Assembly (NCBI GenBank): GCA_017545045.1
Contig: JAFYDA010000035.1
Location: 1-52,056 of the forward strand
Length of the DNA: 52,056 nt
Reading direction: 5' to 3'
Source of the DNA: Prevotella sp.
Lineage (GTDB): Bacteria > Bacteroidota > Bacteroidia > Bacteroidales > Bacteroidaceae
The position numbers and the translations under genes were made by a program. This document shows positions 38,631 to 47,906 of the stretch, in pieces. Under the pieces are notes generated by a model. That model saw only the letters and a program-made list of their open reading frames with translations, had not been told where the DNA came from and ran no database searches. Position 1 is the first letter of the stretch; every line of letters begins with the position of its first letter.

Positions 38631-38685
38631 TAAATATAAAGCGTGGTTCTGTTCTAAAAAGTAGGCCTCACCCACTTTCCGGCGG

Positions 38686-38716
38686 CAAAGTTACGAAAAA
38701 ACGAGGGAAATGCAAA
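38686..38716 (-). promoter_or_regulatory. Promoter of the methyltransferase-peptidase-ansA-thrC unit
   Basis: On the minus strand TAACTTTG (38693 to 38686) is a perfect -7 box and TTTG (38716 to 38713) the -33 box, with a 19-base spacer. The leader to the ATG at 38630 would be about 50 bases. It is divergent from the kinase promoter in the same 149-base gap. Confidence 0.7.
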
Positions 38717-38766
38717 AGGAAAACTAAATAATTCCCAAAATAATTTCCAAATTCAAAATAATTGTG

Positions 38767-38774
38767 TAATTTTG
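38767..38774 (+). promoter_or_regulatory. -7 box directly before the orphan kinase start
   Basis: TAATTTTG (38767-38774) matches TAnnTTTG and ends 5 bases before the ATG at 38780. No convincing TTTG -33 box is present. If used, it implies a leaderless mRNA or use of the downstream in-frame ATG at 38828. Confidence 0.5.
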
Positions 38775-38779
38775 CGCTG

Positions 38780-40024
38780 ATGTTAGAGTTGTTGTTAGTC
38801 ACTCAGAAAGATTCTGGGATTACGCAAATGCTGATATGGGTGGTGGGAGCCATACTCTTGCTACTTTTGACATTGTTGCTGTTCTGGCAGCGCAAGCAAG
38901 GACGGGAACTGGTGTCGGAGCTTGAACAACTTGACAAGGTGAAAAAGCACAACATCGAGTTTGAATTTGTGCTGAAAGCCATGAAGCTGTCCACGTGGTA
39001 TATTGATGCGGAAGCACGTACACTAACGTTCAACAATGACTTTCGTGACCGTACAGACTCCTATGTTCCCGAGCCAGAGACACCGCTGGAAGAAATCTTC
39101 AAGAAGGTGGCATCAAGAGACAGGGAACGTTTTGCCAAGGCTGTGGAGGATTTGTGCAGCGGCCGTATAGAATATCTTCACGAAATATTCCAGGTGAAGT
39201 CGCCTCACACAAAAAAGAACTATTGGTCGGAAACATACGCTACGGTGGCGGCCCGCAATACAGAAGGCTTGCCAAAATCCATCGTCGGAACATCGACACG
39301 GGTTGACGAGCGAAAAGCCATGGAAGTGGCATTGGTGGAAGCACGTAACAAAGCTGAGGAGAGCGACCGTCTGAAGTCGGCTTTCATTGCTAACATGAGC
39401 CATGAGATACGTACGCCGCTGAATGCCATCATAGGCTTTACCTGTGTGCTTCCTGACGTGCAGTCAGATGAAGAGCGTAAGGGGCTGATTGATTTGATAC
39501 AGGAGAACAACCAGAAGTTGCTGCAGATTATCGATGACGTGATGAACATCTCGAAAATTGAATCAGGAAAAGAGAAGCTGGTGATGTCTACTTTCGAACT
39601 GAACGATGTCCTGCGGAATGTCGTGGATACTTATATGCCGCAGGTAAAGGGAGGTGTGAACATTTCTACAATGTTCGCCCAAGGCATGCTGAATGTCACC
39701 ACCGACCTGGGTCGCTTGATGGAAATCCTGAACCATCTGATGTCGAATGCCGTAAAGTTTACCTCTGAAGGGAATATTATCCTGGGATATGATGCGCCCG
39801 CTGACAAACGGATTCGTATCTGGGTGCGGGATACGGGCAAGGGAATTGGGCCGGAGCATCTGGAACGTGTGTTCGAACGTTTCTTCAAGGTTGATGAATA
39901 TATACCGGGAGCGGGACTTGGACTGAGTATCTGCCGAACAATGGCCTACAGCATGGGAGGTGACGTCGGCGTGGAGTCAAAACTTGGTGAAGGGTCTAAG
40001 TTCTGGCTGGAAATACCCGTGTAG
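38780..40024 (+). CDS. Orphan sensor histidine kinase
   Basis: 414 residues (ATG at 38828 is an alternative). One transmembrane helix (about 17-36; MLIWVVGAILLLLLTLLLFW) leaves almost no periplasmic domain. A PAS-like domain occupies about 58-175 (AMKLSTWYIDAEARTLTFNNDF). HisKA is intact: FIANMSHEIRTPLNAIIGF with His208. The HATPase boxes NHLMSNAVKFT, DTGKGIG, FERFF and GAGLGLSI are all present. There is no receiver domain and no response regulator nearby. It lies 18 bases before the Wzi-like gene and probably heads that envelope operon. Confidence 0.92.
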   Translation: MLELLLVTQKDSGITQMLIWVVGAILLLLLTLLLFWQRKQGRELVSELEQLDKVKKHNIEFEFVLKAMKLSTWYIDAEARTLTFNNDFRDRTDSYVPEPETPLEEIFKKVASRDRERFAKAVEDLCSGRIEYLHEIFQVKSPHTKKNYWSETYATVAARNTEGLPKSIVGTSTRVDERKAMEVALVEARNKAEESDRLKSAFIANMSHEIRTPLNAIIGFTCVLPDVQSDEERKGLIDLIQENNQKLLQIIDDVMNISKIESGKEKLVMSTFELNDVLRNVVDTYMPQVKGGVNISTMFAQGMLNVTTDLGRLMEILNHLMSNAVKFTSEGNIILGYDAPADKRIRIWVRDTGKGIGPEHLERVFERFFKVDEYIPGAGLGLSICRTMAYSMGGDVGVESKLGEGSKFWLEIPV

Positions 40025-40042
40025 TGAAAATAAACGAAAGAC

Positions 40043-41560
40043 ATGCCGATGAAGAGATTGATAAAACAACTCGGAATCTTCTCCGCCTGTGTTCTGCTGC
40101 CAGCTTCCGTTGCAGCGCAGGACACACTGCCAACTCGCATTTCATACACACTGTCAGCCGAGGCCGCCGTAGGTACAGGTGACTTTACGGCATATCAACT
40201 GGTGACCAACCGTCACCATGTCCTGTCTGTACGCCCCAATACAGCCTATATGCGCGGTGCCGTCAACATAGCGCATACGCTGGCGGCGAATACCGTGCTG
40301 TCGGGATGCATCGATGCCATCGCCTCTGTACATGCTGACCATTCGACTTATCTGCAACAGTGCTATGCCAACTTGTCGTACAAGTCGCTGTTCCTTGAAG
40401 TAGGAGCTCGTGAAGAGCAACCTGTGCTGCGCGACGACCTGTTGTCGAGTGGAGCATTTGCGAAGGGAACGAACGCCAAGCCAGTGCCGCAGGTTCATAT
40501 TGGCACCAATGGTTTTGTGGATGTTCCGTTTACACGGGGCTGGCTTCAGGCCAACTTCGACGGCGGCTATGGCAAGGCTTTGGACGGCGACTATCGTGAG
40601 CGTGCCTTCTATCGGGGGGAAGATGTCAACTACTCGTATGCTACAGGCATTTGGTACCATCAGAAGCATCTTTACTTCCGCACCAACCCCACAAAGAAAT
40701 TCTTTGTGACGGCGGGCATAGATCACGTGGTTCAGTTTGCCGGTACCAAGCACGATTACGCCATAAAGGACGCTCCTACGACCATCGAGAAGTCCCTCAA
40801 TTTCAAAACATTTTATAATGTCATCCTTCCTGTCGGTGACAAAAACTACTTCGAACATCAAGCAAACGAAGACTGGGTCTATGGCAACCATCTTGGCACG
40901 ATGACCGTCCAAATCGGTTGGAACATTGACAGGCATCATCTGCTACAGGCTTATGTTGACGATCCGTTTGAAGACGGGTCGGGCATGCGCAAGGGAAACG
41001 GATGGGACGGTCTGTGGGGCCTGCAATATGACAACAAGAAGCCAGGGAAACAGATTGTCAGGCGAGCCGTTGCCGAGTTTCTACAGACCACGAATCAATC
41101 AGGGCCACTCCATTGGGACGGCGGCGACTATCCCGAGCCTGTAAGAAGTCAGATCACAGACAAAGTCGTTGGAAATGACAGTTACTACAGTCACACCTTT
41201 TACGGTAGCTATGCTCATTATGGAATGACCTTCGGTAACGCACTCCTCACCTCTCCCATCTACAATACCGATGGTTTTAATGATTTTAAGGACACACGCG
41301 TCAAGGCTTGGCATTTGGGACTCTGCGGTGAGATAACAGACCGTTTGTCTTACCTTGTCAAAGGATCGTATCGTGAGGGCTGGGGAACGTATAAAGTACC
41401 ACTATCAACAAAACATCACTCTTTCGATGCCGTCTTCAAAGGAATATACAATGCAGGCCCTTGGCAGTTCGGTGCTGCCTATGCTTTTGACAAAGGGAAC
41501 ATCTATGGCGACTGCTCCTCGTTGAACATCAATATAGCTTATCATGGTAAAATACTTTAG
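40043..41560 (+). CDS. Outer-membrane barrel, capsule assembly Wzi family
   Basis: 505 residues (ATG at 40049 also possible). The signal peptide is about 1-25 (LGIFSACVLLPASVAAQ). The body alternates beta strands with turns throughout. Wzi-family features are RGAVNIAHTLAAN, WLQANFDGGYGKALDGDYRERAFYRGEDVNY, GLWGLQYDN and the late AVAEFLQTTNQSGPLHWDG stretch. Wzi proteins anchor capsule or other surface polysaccharide at the outer membrane. It overlaps the lipoprotein start by 17 bases. Confidence 0.75.
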   Translation: MPMKRLIKQLGIFSACVLLPASVAAQDTLPTRISYTLSAEAAVGTGDFTAYQLVTNRHHVLSVRPNTAYMRGAVNIAHTLAANTVLSGCIDAIASVHADHSTYLQQCYANLSYKSLFLEVGAREEQPVLRDDLLSSGAFAKGTNAKPVPQVHIGTNGFVDVPFTRGWLQANFDGGYGKALDGDYRERAFYRGEDVNYSYATGIWYHQKHLYFRTNPTKKFFVTAGIDHVVQFAGTKHDYAIKDAPTTIEKSLNFKTFYNVILPVGDKNYFEHQANEDWVYGNHLGTMTVQIGWNIDRHHLLQAYVDDPFEDGSGMRKGNGWDGLWGLQYDNKKPGKQIVRRAVAEFLQTTNQSGPLHWDGGDYPEPVRSQITDKVVGNDSYYSHTFYGSYAHYGMTFGNALLTSPIYNTDGFNDFKDTRVKAWHLGLCGEITDRLSYLVKGSYREGWGTYKVPLSTKHHSFDAVFKGIYNAGPWQFGAAYAFDKGNIYGDCSSLNINIAYHGKIL

Positions 41561-41921
41561 AATACTGCTCTTTCTCGCTATCGTATGTCTCTCAGCATGT
41601 CAGGAGGGAGGAGAAGCCGGCAAGCTGCTGGGACAATGGCGCCTGGAGGATTCAGACGACAAATACGTGAGTTTCTCCGGTTCTGTCTCATTGTTCCGGC
41701 TTACGGGCAAGGCAGAAATTTATGGGAACTTCAAGCATGTCGGCGACAGTCTCTTCGTACAGTGCTTCTCTATCGAAGGATATAGAAATGACACCGTCAT
41801 TGTGGAAGACATGTTCGGTTTCAAGCCATTCAACGACATACGGGTAAAAATAGAAACGCTCGATCATGAGACACTGGTTCTCAGTAAGGACAATAAGTTC
41901 TGGACTTTCGACAAGTATTGA
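41544..41921 (+). CDS. Small lipoprotein, lipocalin-like fold likely
   Basis: 125 residues. The signal sequence ends in the lipobox LSAC, with Cys19 as the lipidated residue and Gln next, favouring outer-membrane sorting. The mature part (GKLLGQWRLED..., then short beta strands to LSKDNKFWTFDKY) has the GxW start and the strand pattern of small lipocalin-like lipoproteins of this phylum. Function unknown. The start overlaps the Wzi-like gene by 17 bases, and the next gene may overlap its 3' end by 56, so the three are likely coupled. Confidence 0.75.
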   Translation: MVKYFRILLFLAIVCLSACQEGGEAGKLLGQWRLEDSDDKYVSFSGSVSLFRLTGKAEIYGNFKHVGDSLFVQCFSIEGYRNDTVIVEDMFGFKPFNDIRVKIETLDHETLVLSKDNKFWTFDKY

Positions 41922-44109
41922 CATACTCCTGCTACACCTTATGATGCTGTGCACGCCCGTCTGTGCGCAGCAAAATCCCGATGCCACGGAACTCATGAGC
42001 AAGGTGATAGCATCCAGAACGTACAATGACCTGGCGTCCCACGATTTCTGTCAATACGACAAATATGCGAAGCTAACGCTTTCGATTAACGACATCACCC
42101 CACAGATGTTCGAGCTGCCACAGTACAGCAATCAGTCCTGGCTCATCAATCAAGTGGAAGTATGTCCTTATAATAGTAAGCTCATACTGCCCGTCTCTGT
42201 CGAAGAGACCGCATCCCAAAGATTCTACAGGAAATCGCCCCACGATGAGAATACCGTCATCCGCGGCATCAACACTGCAAGCATCAATGACGTGGTGCAG
42301 AAGGACGAGACGCTCAACGCCGTGATGAAGGACGTTTTTACCGACATCAACCTCTACGACGACCAGATACGGCTGCTGCGCCATGCCTTCACATCGCCCA
42401 TCGGCAAGGATGCTCTTGCTTTCTACCGCTTCCATATTGTCGACACCGCCTACGTCGACCTCGACAAATGCTACCATCTGACGTTTTTCCCATACAACCA
42501 GCATGACTTTGGCTTCCGCGGCGATCTCTATATTTTGGCAGATTCGTCATGGCAGGTGCGGCGTTGTGAGATGACCGTTCCGCGGCAGAGTGCCGTCAAT
42601 TTCGTGAACGACCTACAGCTGACTCAGGAATACTCCCAACTGCCAGACAGTTCGTGGGTGCTGACGGTTGACGATATGTTCGCCGAACTGCAGAAGGCTC
42701 CTTCCCTACCTTCATTTGCCGTGGTTCGTACTACCCGCTACAACAACTACTCATTTGACGAACTGCCCCGCCGTCTTTTTAAAGGCAAGCAGACAGAAGT
42801 AACAGACCCTTCAGCCCTGATGCGCAGCGACAACTTCTGGTCACAGCACCGTCAGGTTCAGCTGACGAGTGCCGAGCGTTTCATCAACGCCTTTGCCAGC
42901 AGACTGCAGAAAGGCAATCATTTCAACGCTGGCATGTTCGTGGTGCAGGCATTCGTAGACAATTACGTGGAGACAGGTACGAAGCGTCATCCCAGCAAAG
43001 TAGACATCGGCCCCGTCAACACCCTGTTCACCGCCAACTACATTGACGGTTTCCGTACGCGACTCTCTGCACGGACAACAGCCAACCTCGACCCCAACCT
43101 CTTCCTGAGCGGCTATGTGGCTCGTGGCTGGAAATCGCGGAACAACTATTATAAGGGAGAGATTACGTGGTCGTTCAACAAGAAGGACTACCTGCCACGT
43201 GAGTATCCGCGACGCACGCTCATTTTCCATTCTACCTACGATGTGATGGCGCCTACGGACAGGTTTCTCGACACAGACAAGGACAACGTCTTTGCCGCCA
43301 TGAAGTGGACGTCCGTTGAGCGGATGATGTTCTACAACCGCCAGCAGCTGAGCTTTGAGTATGAAACGCTGTGGGGGCTGAAGAGTACACTCCGCGCCAA
43401 GACCGAACGCGACACGCCTGCCGGTGACATTGACTTCCTGCCCTTCCGCAGCACTGAACTGTATGGCGAACTGCGCTTCTCGCCTGGCGAAGGTTACATG
43501 AACACCAAGCAACGCCGCCTGCCCGTCAATCTCAACGCTCCCGTGTTTACCCTCGGTCACACCATCGGCTTCAAAGGACTTCTGGGCAGCGACTACCGTT
43601 TCCACATGACCGAGGCCAGCATCTACAAGCGTTTCCCTCTCAACAGCTGGGGAAAGATGGACTGTCGGCTGAAGGGTGCGGTGCAATGGAGCGAAGTGCC
43701 CTACATGCTGCTTGTCATGCCAGAGGCTAATCTCAGCTATATCATGTCGGAAAACACCTTCGAACTGGTCAACGACATGGAGTTCCTGAGCGACCGCTAC
43801 GCATCGGCCATCGTCAACTGGGACCTCAACGGCAAGCTGTTCAACTGTCTTCCCCTCATCCGCAGTCTTAAGTGGCGTGAGTGGATAGCCGTCCGCTGCA
43901 TGTGGGGCTCCCTGTCTGAGAAGAATTCACGGCATCTTCCGTCCAACACTTTCTCCCTTCGGTCATCCACACCGTACTGGGAACTCAGTCTTGGCATCCA
44001 CAATATCTTCAAGCTGTTTCATGTAGAGTACGTCCGCCGCCTGAACTACCTTGATTTGCCTACGGCCCACAAGCATGGCGTCCGTCTGATGCTGCACATG
44101 AAGTTCTGA
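41866..44109 (+). CDS. Outer-membrane protein of the DUF5686 family
   Basis: 747 residues from the ATG at 41866, which provides a long signal peptide ending TPVCAQQ; the next ATG at 41941 would cut the hydrophobic core short. Recognisable DUF5686 features are LMSKVIASRTYNDLASHDFCQYDKYAKL, the DKCYHLTFFPYNQHDFGFRGDLYI strand pair, and the C-terminal barrel (about 370-747) ending in HGVRLMLHMKF. Many relatives have an N-terminal carboxypeptidase-regulatory domain; it is missing here, so the protein is shorter than usual. Function unknown; it shares the operon with the Wzi-like barrel. Confidence 0.75.
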   Translation: MRHWFSVRTISSGLSTSIDILLLHLMMLCTPVCAQQNPDATELMSKVIASRTYNDLASHDFCQYDKYAKLTLSINDITPQMFELPQYSNQSWLINQVEVCPYNSKLILPVSVEETASQRFYRKSPHDENTVIRGINTASINDVVQKDETLNAVMKDVFTDINLYDDQIRLLRHAFTSPIGKDALAFYRFHIVDTAYVDLDKCYHLTFFPYNQHDFGFRGDLYILADSSWQVRRCEMTVPRQSAVNFVNDLQLTQEYSQLPDSSWVLTVDDMFAELQKAPSLPSFAVVRTTRYNNYSFDELPRRLFKGKQTEVTDPSALMRSDNFWSQHRQVQLTSAERFINAFASRLQKGNHFNAGMFVVQAFVDNYVETGTKRHPSKVDIGPVNTLFTANYIDGFRTRLSARTTANLDPNLFLSGYVARGWKSRNNYYKGEITWSFNKKDYLPREYPRRTLIFHSTYDVMAPTDRFLDTDKDNVFAAMKWTSVERMMFYNRQQLSFEYETLWGLKSTLRAKTERDTPAGDIDFLPFRSTELYGELRFSPGEGYMNTKQRRLPVNLNAPVFTLGHTIGFKGLLGSDYRFHMTEASIYKRFPLNSWGKMDCRLKGAVQWSEVPYMLLVMPEANLSYIMSENTFELVNDMEFLSDRYASAIVNWDLNGKLFNCLPLIRSLKWREWIAVRCMWGSLSEKNSRHLPSNTFSLRSSTPYWELSLGIHNIFKLFHVEYVRRLNYLDLPTAHKHGVRLMLHMKF

Positions 44110-44142
44110 CACCGCCGCTGTCGGGCGATGCCAGTCTCACTC

Positions 44143-46614
44143 TTACAGATTCTTTTTTGGATAGAGGGCGTCCCACCACGTAGGATCGTTCTTCAGCCAT
44201 TTCTGGAACCAGGCCATCTGCGTGTCCATCCACTTCAGCCGCTTGCTGTAGTCGAGGATGTGGTGATTCTCCCCCTCCACTTCGACCAGTGCGACCTCGC
44301 GTCCCAGGAGTTTCAGGGCCGTGAACATCTCCAGGCTCTCAATGAGTGGCACGTTGGTATCGGCATTGCCGTGCAGCAGCAGCAGCGGCGTGTGTACCTT
44401 GTCGGCACGGAACAGCGGCGACTGGTCGACGTACAACTGTCGGTGCGACCACGGGTAGCTGTTGGCCATCGACACCTCGCTGTAGTTGTAGCCCCAGTAT
44501 CCCTCACCCCAGTAGCTGGTGTGATTGGCAATACCGGCATGCGAGACGGCAGCGGCAAAGATGTCGGTGACGGTCTGCAGGTACATGGTCATGAATCCAC
44601 CATAGCTGGCTCCCATACATCCTATCTTCGTGGCATCAATGAAGGCGTGCTCGGCACAGATGCGGCGTGTTCCTTCAATAATATCGCCGGCCGGAGTACC
44701 GCCGGGCACAGTGCCATCGGCCGCAGGGGCACCGCCGGCCGTGTTGACGTGGCGCGAAGCCCATTCCTGCCCGAATCCTGTAGCTCCGCTGGGCTGTAGG
44801 ATATAGGCCACATAGCCCAACGATGTCCAGTACTGTGCAGGATAGCGCGATTCAAAATAGCGCGACACAGGCGAGCATCCGCCATAATAGTAGACAATCA
44901 TCGGATATTTCTTCGCAGCGTCGAAATCCTTTGGCAGGTACAGCCGTCCGTAGACGGTGTCTCCGTGGCTGTTGGTGAAGTTCCAGTCTTCACACGTGCC
45001 CACTTCGGCATCGCCGAGTGCCGTCTTGCCGTCGAAGAGGGTCATGCTTTTCCTTTTCCCCTTCTCGCTCTTGACGACGTAGGCCGATGCGGGTTCCATC
45101 GTCTTTTCCGATACGTATGCCATCACGAGGGCGTGGGCGGCCATGTCAAAGCGCTGCACATTGTCGCCGTCGACAGCCATCATGACAGTTTTTCCCGTCT
45201 TGGGATTAAGCGTGAACATGTGTACGTAGTCACGGTCTTCAGCCGTGAAGTAAATCTGATGATCAACCTTCGACCATGTGGCGCTGTTCACCGAGGGATC
45301 GAAGTCGCGGGTCAGCGGCGTCACCTTGCGGGTGGCGATGTCGTAAAGGAACAGTTCATTCTCCGTCATGCTCGGTGTCTTGTCGGCAGGCAGCTGACAG
45401 CCTATGCGGTCGAAGGCCTCGGGCGTTCCGGTGAACAGGATTTGCTGTCCGTCGGGCGACAGCTCAGCGCCGCCAAGGAATCCGACGCCCTGCAACAGAG
45501 TGTCCACCTTCAGCGTCTTGACATCCATGATGTAGAAGTCGGCCACCTCCGTCGGCCGCTTCGCCAAGCGCGAATACGACTGCCCGATGAGCAGTTTGCT
45601 GCCGTCGTCGCTGATGTCGGCCAGATACTGGCCTTTGGGTCCGAAAGTCAGCCGTTGGCTGACGCCTGTGGCCACGTCGAAGCGCTCCAGATAAGTCCGC
45701 GAGCGCCAGCCGGGCTGACGGTCGTCCATCTCTGTCACTTCGAAGACGTCGCGGTCTTCTTTCGGTCCTTCCTCACGGACGGTCACAATGAGGAAGTCTT
45801 CTGTGGGACTGACGGTGTAGCTGCCGTCATGCAGTCCGGCCGCCCAGCGCGTACGTACGCCCGTCAGCGGGTCTACCTTATATAATATGCGCTGTCCCTG
45901 CTCACGTTCCTCTTCTATCCATGCCACCGTGCGCGGCATCCATGTGGCGCTCTTCTGCGGGCGAGCCACCACACGTCCGTTCCTGACGTCGCACAGCTCA
46001 TAGTCCCACCGGCTGTTGCCGCCGCGCTCGGTCGTCTGATAGCCGACCAGCGCGTAGGCCCCGTCAGACGACAGCGACACACGTCGTACCCTACGGCCGT
46101 CGAGCAGGTCATGCGCCATGTAGGGATGTTGCTTGTCCGTCGTCGTCACCACCGGCAACTGCGTGTCAAACGTCACGCGGATGCTGTCGGTATCCTTCGG
46201 TTCTGCCAGAAAGCGCAGGGCGAAGGTGTGGTGTTCAGGTGCCAGCTTCAGGTCTCCGCCGGCTTCCGTTCCGTCGATGAACAGCTGATAGTTCTTCGGT
46301 CCTGTGACCGTTATCTTTCCCTTCACGTACTCGGTATTGTTAACGTAGAATGTCAGTACGCCCACCGATTTGGTGTCGGCAAGCGAAGGCAGCACCTGAC
46401 CCGTGAACTTGCCTGTGGCATCGGCCTGTATAGACAGGTTGTTGAGCAGCGACTTCGCTTCAAACTTCTTTCCCTGCACGTCAACAGTGTCAGCGGCAAA
46501 GGGAGCGGCCACGGCAAACGGTCCCGTCAGGTTGTATTCGCTCACCGTGGTCTTCACCTGTGCCGAGGCGCCGAGGGCTGCCGTCAGCAGCAGCAAAATG
46601 GACTTCTTTTTCAT
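44143..46614 (-). CDS. Secreted S9 prolyl-oligopeptidase-like peptidase
   Basis: 823 residues with a signal peptide (about 1-18). A family-specific N-terminal region (about 20-160) precedes a propeller (about 165-560) containing SLSSDGAYALVGYQTTERGG and LADISDDGSKLLIGQS. The hydrolase domain has Ser670 (GASYGGFMT), Asp752 (GNADTNVP) and a His at 784/785 (ENHHI). A Gly/Ala/Pro-rich insert at about 627-642 (GGAPAADGTVPGGTPA) interrupts the hydrolase domain. It is the last gene of the minus-strand unit with rhaA, GH115 and rhaB; the gap to rhaA is 2 bases. A metabolic link to rhamnose is not obvious. Confidence 0.9.
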   Translation of the reverse strand: MKKKSILLLLTAALGASAQVKTTVSEYNLTGPFAVAAPFAADTVDVQGKKFEAKSLLNNLSIQADATGKFTGQVLPSLADTKSVGVLTFYVNNTEYVKGKITVTGPKNYQLFIDGTEAGGDLKLAPEHHTFALRFLAEPKDTDSIRVTFDTQLPVVTTTDKQHPYMAHDLLDGRRVRRVSLSSDGAYALVGYQTTERGGNSRWDYELCDVRNGRVVARPQKSATWMPRTVAWIEEEREQGQRILYKVDPLTGVRTRWAAGLHDGSYTVSPTEDFLIVTVREEGPKEDRDVFEVTEMDDRQPGWRSRTYLERFDVATGVSQRLTFGPKGQYLADISDDGSKLLIGQSYSRLAKRPTEVADFYIMDVKTLKVDTLLQGVGFLGGAELSPDGQQILFTGTPEAFDRIGCQLPADKTPSMTENELFLYDIATRKVTPLTRDFDPSVNSATWSKVDHQIYFTAEDRDYVHMFTLNPKTGKTVMMAVDGDNVQRFDMAAHALVMAYVSEKTMEPASAYVVKSEKGKRKSMTLFDGKTALGDAEVGTCEDWNFTNSHGDTVYGRLYLPKDFDAAKKYPMIVYYYGGCSPVSRYFESRYPAQYWTSLGYVAYILQPSGATGFGQEWASRHVNTAGGAPAADGTVPGGTPAGDIIEGTRRICAEHAFIDATKIGCMGASYGGFMTMYLQTVTDIFAAAVSHAGIANHTSYWGEGYWGYNYSEVSMANSYPWSHRQLYVDQSPLFRADKVHTPLLLLHGNADTNVPLIESLEMFTALKLLGREVALVEVEGENHHILDYSKRLKWMDTQMAWFQKWLKNDPTWWDALYPKKNL

Positions 46615-46616
46615 TA

Positions 46617-47867
46617 TCAGCGCTTTGAGGTCACGTCCTTTTCATACTTCTGGATGCAGGCGATGAATTCCTCGCCCACGGGCACGTTGTTCTTCAGGTT
46701 GAAGTAGTCGTAGACGGCACCGAAGGGCATCGACTTGGCTTCCTCCATCAGGGCGAGGCGCTCGAAGAACTGGCCGTTGTCCTCGTATTCGCGCAGCTTC
46801 TGCTTCGGCTCGAGCAGGGCCTGGAGGATGCACTTCTGCGTGGCGCGGCTGCCGACGATGTAGGCACCGATGCGGTTGATGCTGGCGTCAAAATAGTCAA
46901 GGCCGACGTGGGCGCGGTCCAATGCGTCGCTGCGCACCAGCTCCTTAAAGAGGTCGAGCGTCTGGTCGTTCATGATGGTCACGTGGTCGGAGTCCCAGCG
47001 CACGGGGCGGCTGACGTGGAGCATCAGCTCGGGCACGTACATCAGCAGGGTCGAGACGAAGTCGCTGACGTTCTCCGTTGGCTCGTAGTGGCCGGTGTCG
47101 AGGGTGTAGATGCACTTGCGGGTGGCGCAGTAGGCGGTGTAGAAGTCGTGGCTGCCCACGGTGTAGCTCTCAAGACCGATGCCGAAGAGCTTGGCCTCGA
47201 AGCAGTTCTTCACCCAGTCGAGCTTCTCCTCCATGATCTCGTCGAGCGAGGCGGCAAGAATCTCGCGGTACTTCTTGCGCTGCACGGGGATGTCCTTCAT
47301 GCCGTCGTGCACCCAGATGTTCATGATGCAGGGGTCGTTCTGGGCCTTACCCATGGCGTCGGCAATCTTGCGGCAGCGCTTGGTGTGCTCAATCCAGAAG
47401 TCGCGGATGCCCTTGTCGGGGTTCGAGAGTGAGAGGTCGCCGCTCTTCGGGTGGGAGAACGAGGTGCTGTTGAAGTCGAGCTTCATGTTGTTCTCCTTGG
47501 CCCAGTCAATCCAGCTCTGGAAATGCTCCACGCTGCACTGGTCGCGGTCGACGAACTTGCCGCCGAAGTCGCCATATATCTCATGGAGGTTCAGGCGGTG
47601 GTTGCCGCCGAGGAGGGTCTTCACGAACTCAATGTCCTGGCGTACCTCGTCGATGGTGCGGGCGCGGCCGGGATAGTTGCCGGTGGTCTGGATGCCGCCG
47701 GAGAGGGCCTCGTTGCGCTCGAAGCCGACCACGTCGTCGGTCTGCCAGCAGTGCAGGGAGAGCTGCTGACGCTGGAGCTGGTCAAGTACTGCGTCGGTGT
47801 CGACGCCAATGGCTGCGTAGCGCTCTTTCGCCACGGCATAAGCCTGTTCAATCAGATTTGCTTTCAT
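46617..47867 (-). CDS. rhaA: L-rhamnose isomerase
   Basis: 416 residues, the normal length. The enzyme interconverts L-rhamnose and L-rhamnulose using two metal ions in a TIM barrel. Family-specific stretches are QQLSLHCWQTDDVVGFE, NLHEIYGDFGGKFVDRD, LDFNSTSFSHPKSGDLSLS, MNIWVHDGMKDIPVQR and LHVSRPVRWDSDHV. It lies in one unit with rhaB; the rhaB-GH115-rhaA order is unusual. No rhamnulose-1-phosphate aldolase or transporter gene is in the window. Confidence 0.95.
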   Translation of the reverse strand: MKANLIEQAYAVAKERYAAIGVDTDAVLDQLQRQQLSLHCWQTDDVVGFERNEALSGGIQTTGNYPGRARTIDEVRQDIEFVKTLLGGNHRLNLHEIYGDFGGKFVDRDQCSVEHFQSWIDWAKENNMKLDFNSTSFSHPKSGDLSLSNPDKGIRDFWIEHTKRCRKIADAMGKAQNDPCIMNIWVHDGMKDIPVQRKKYREILAASLDEIMEEKLDWVKNCFEAKLFGIGLESYTVGSHDFYTAYCATRKCIYTLDTGHYEPTENVSDFVSTLLMYVPELMLHVSRPVRWDSDHVTIMNDQTLDLFKELVRSDALDRAHVGLDYFDASINRIGAYIVGSRATQKCILQALLEPKQKLREYEDNGQFFERLALMEEAKSMPFGAVYDYFNLKNNVPVGEEFIACIQKYEKDVTSKR

Positions 47868-47906
47868 CGTTGAAATGTAATGGTTTGTAAAGTTGTAAAT
47901 AGTATA

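Noticed and set aside
41941-44109. Start of the DUF5686 gene at 41941
   Set aside because: This start leaves only a stub of the signal peptide; the ATG at 41866 provides the full hydrophobic stretch, although it overlaps the lipoprotein gene by 56 bases.
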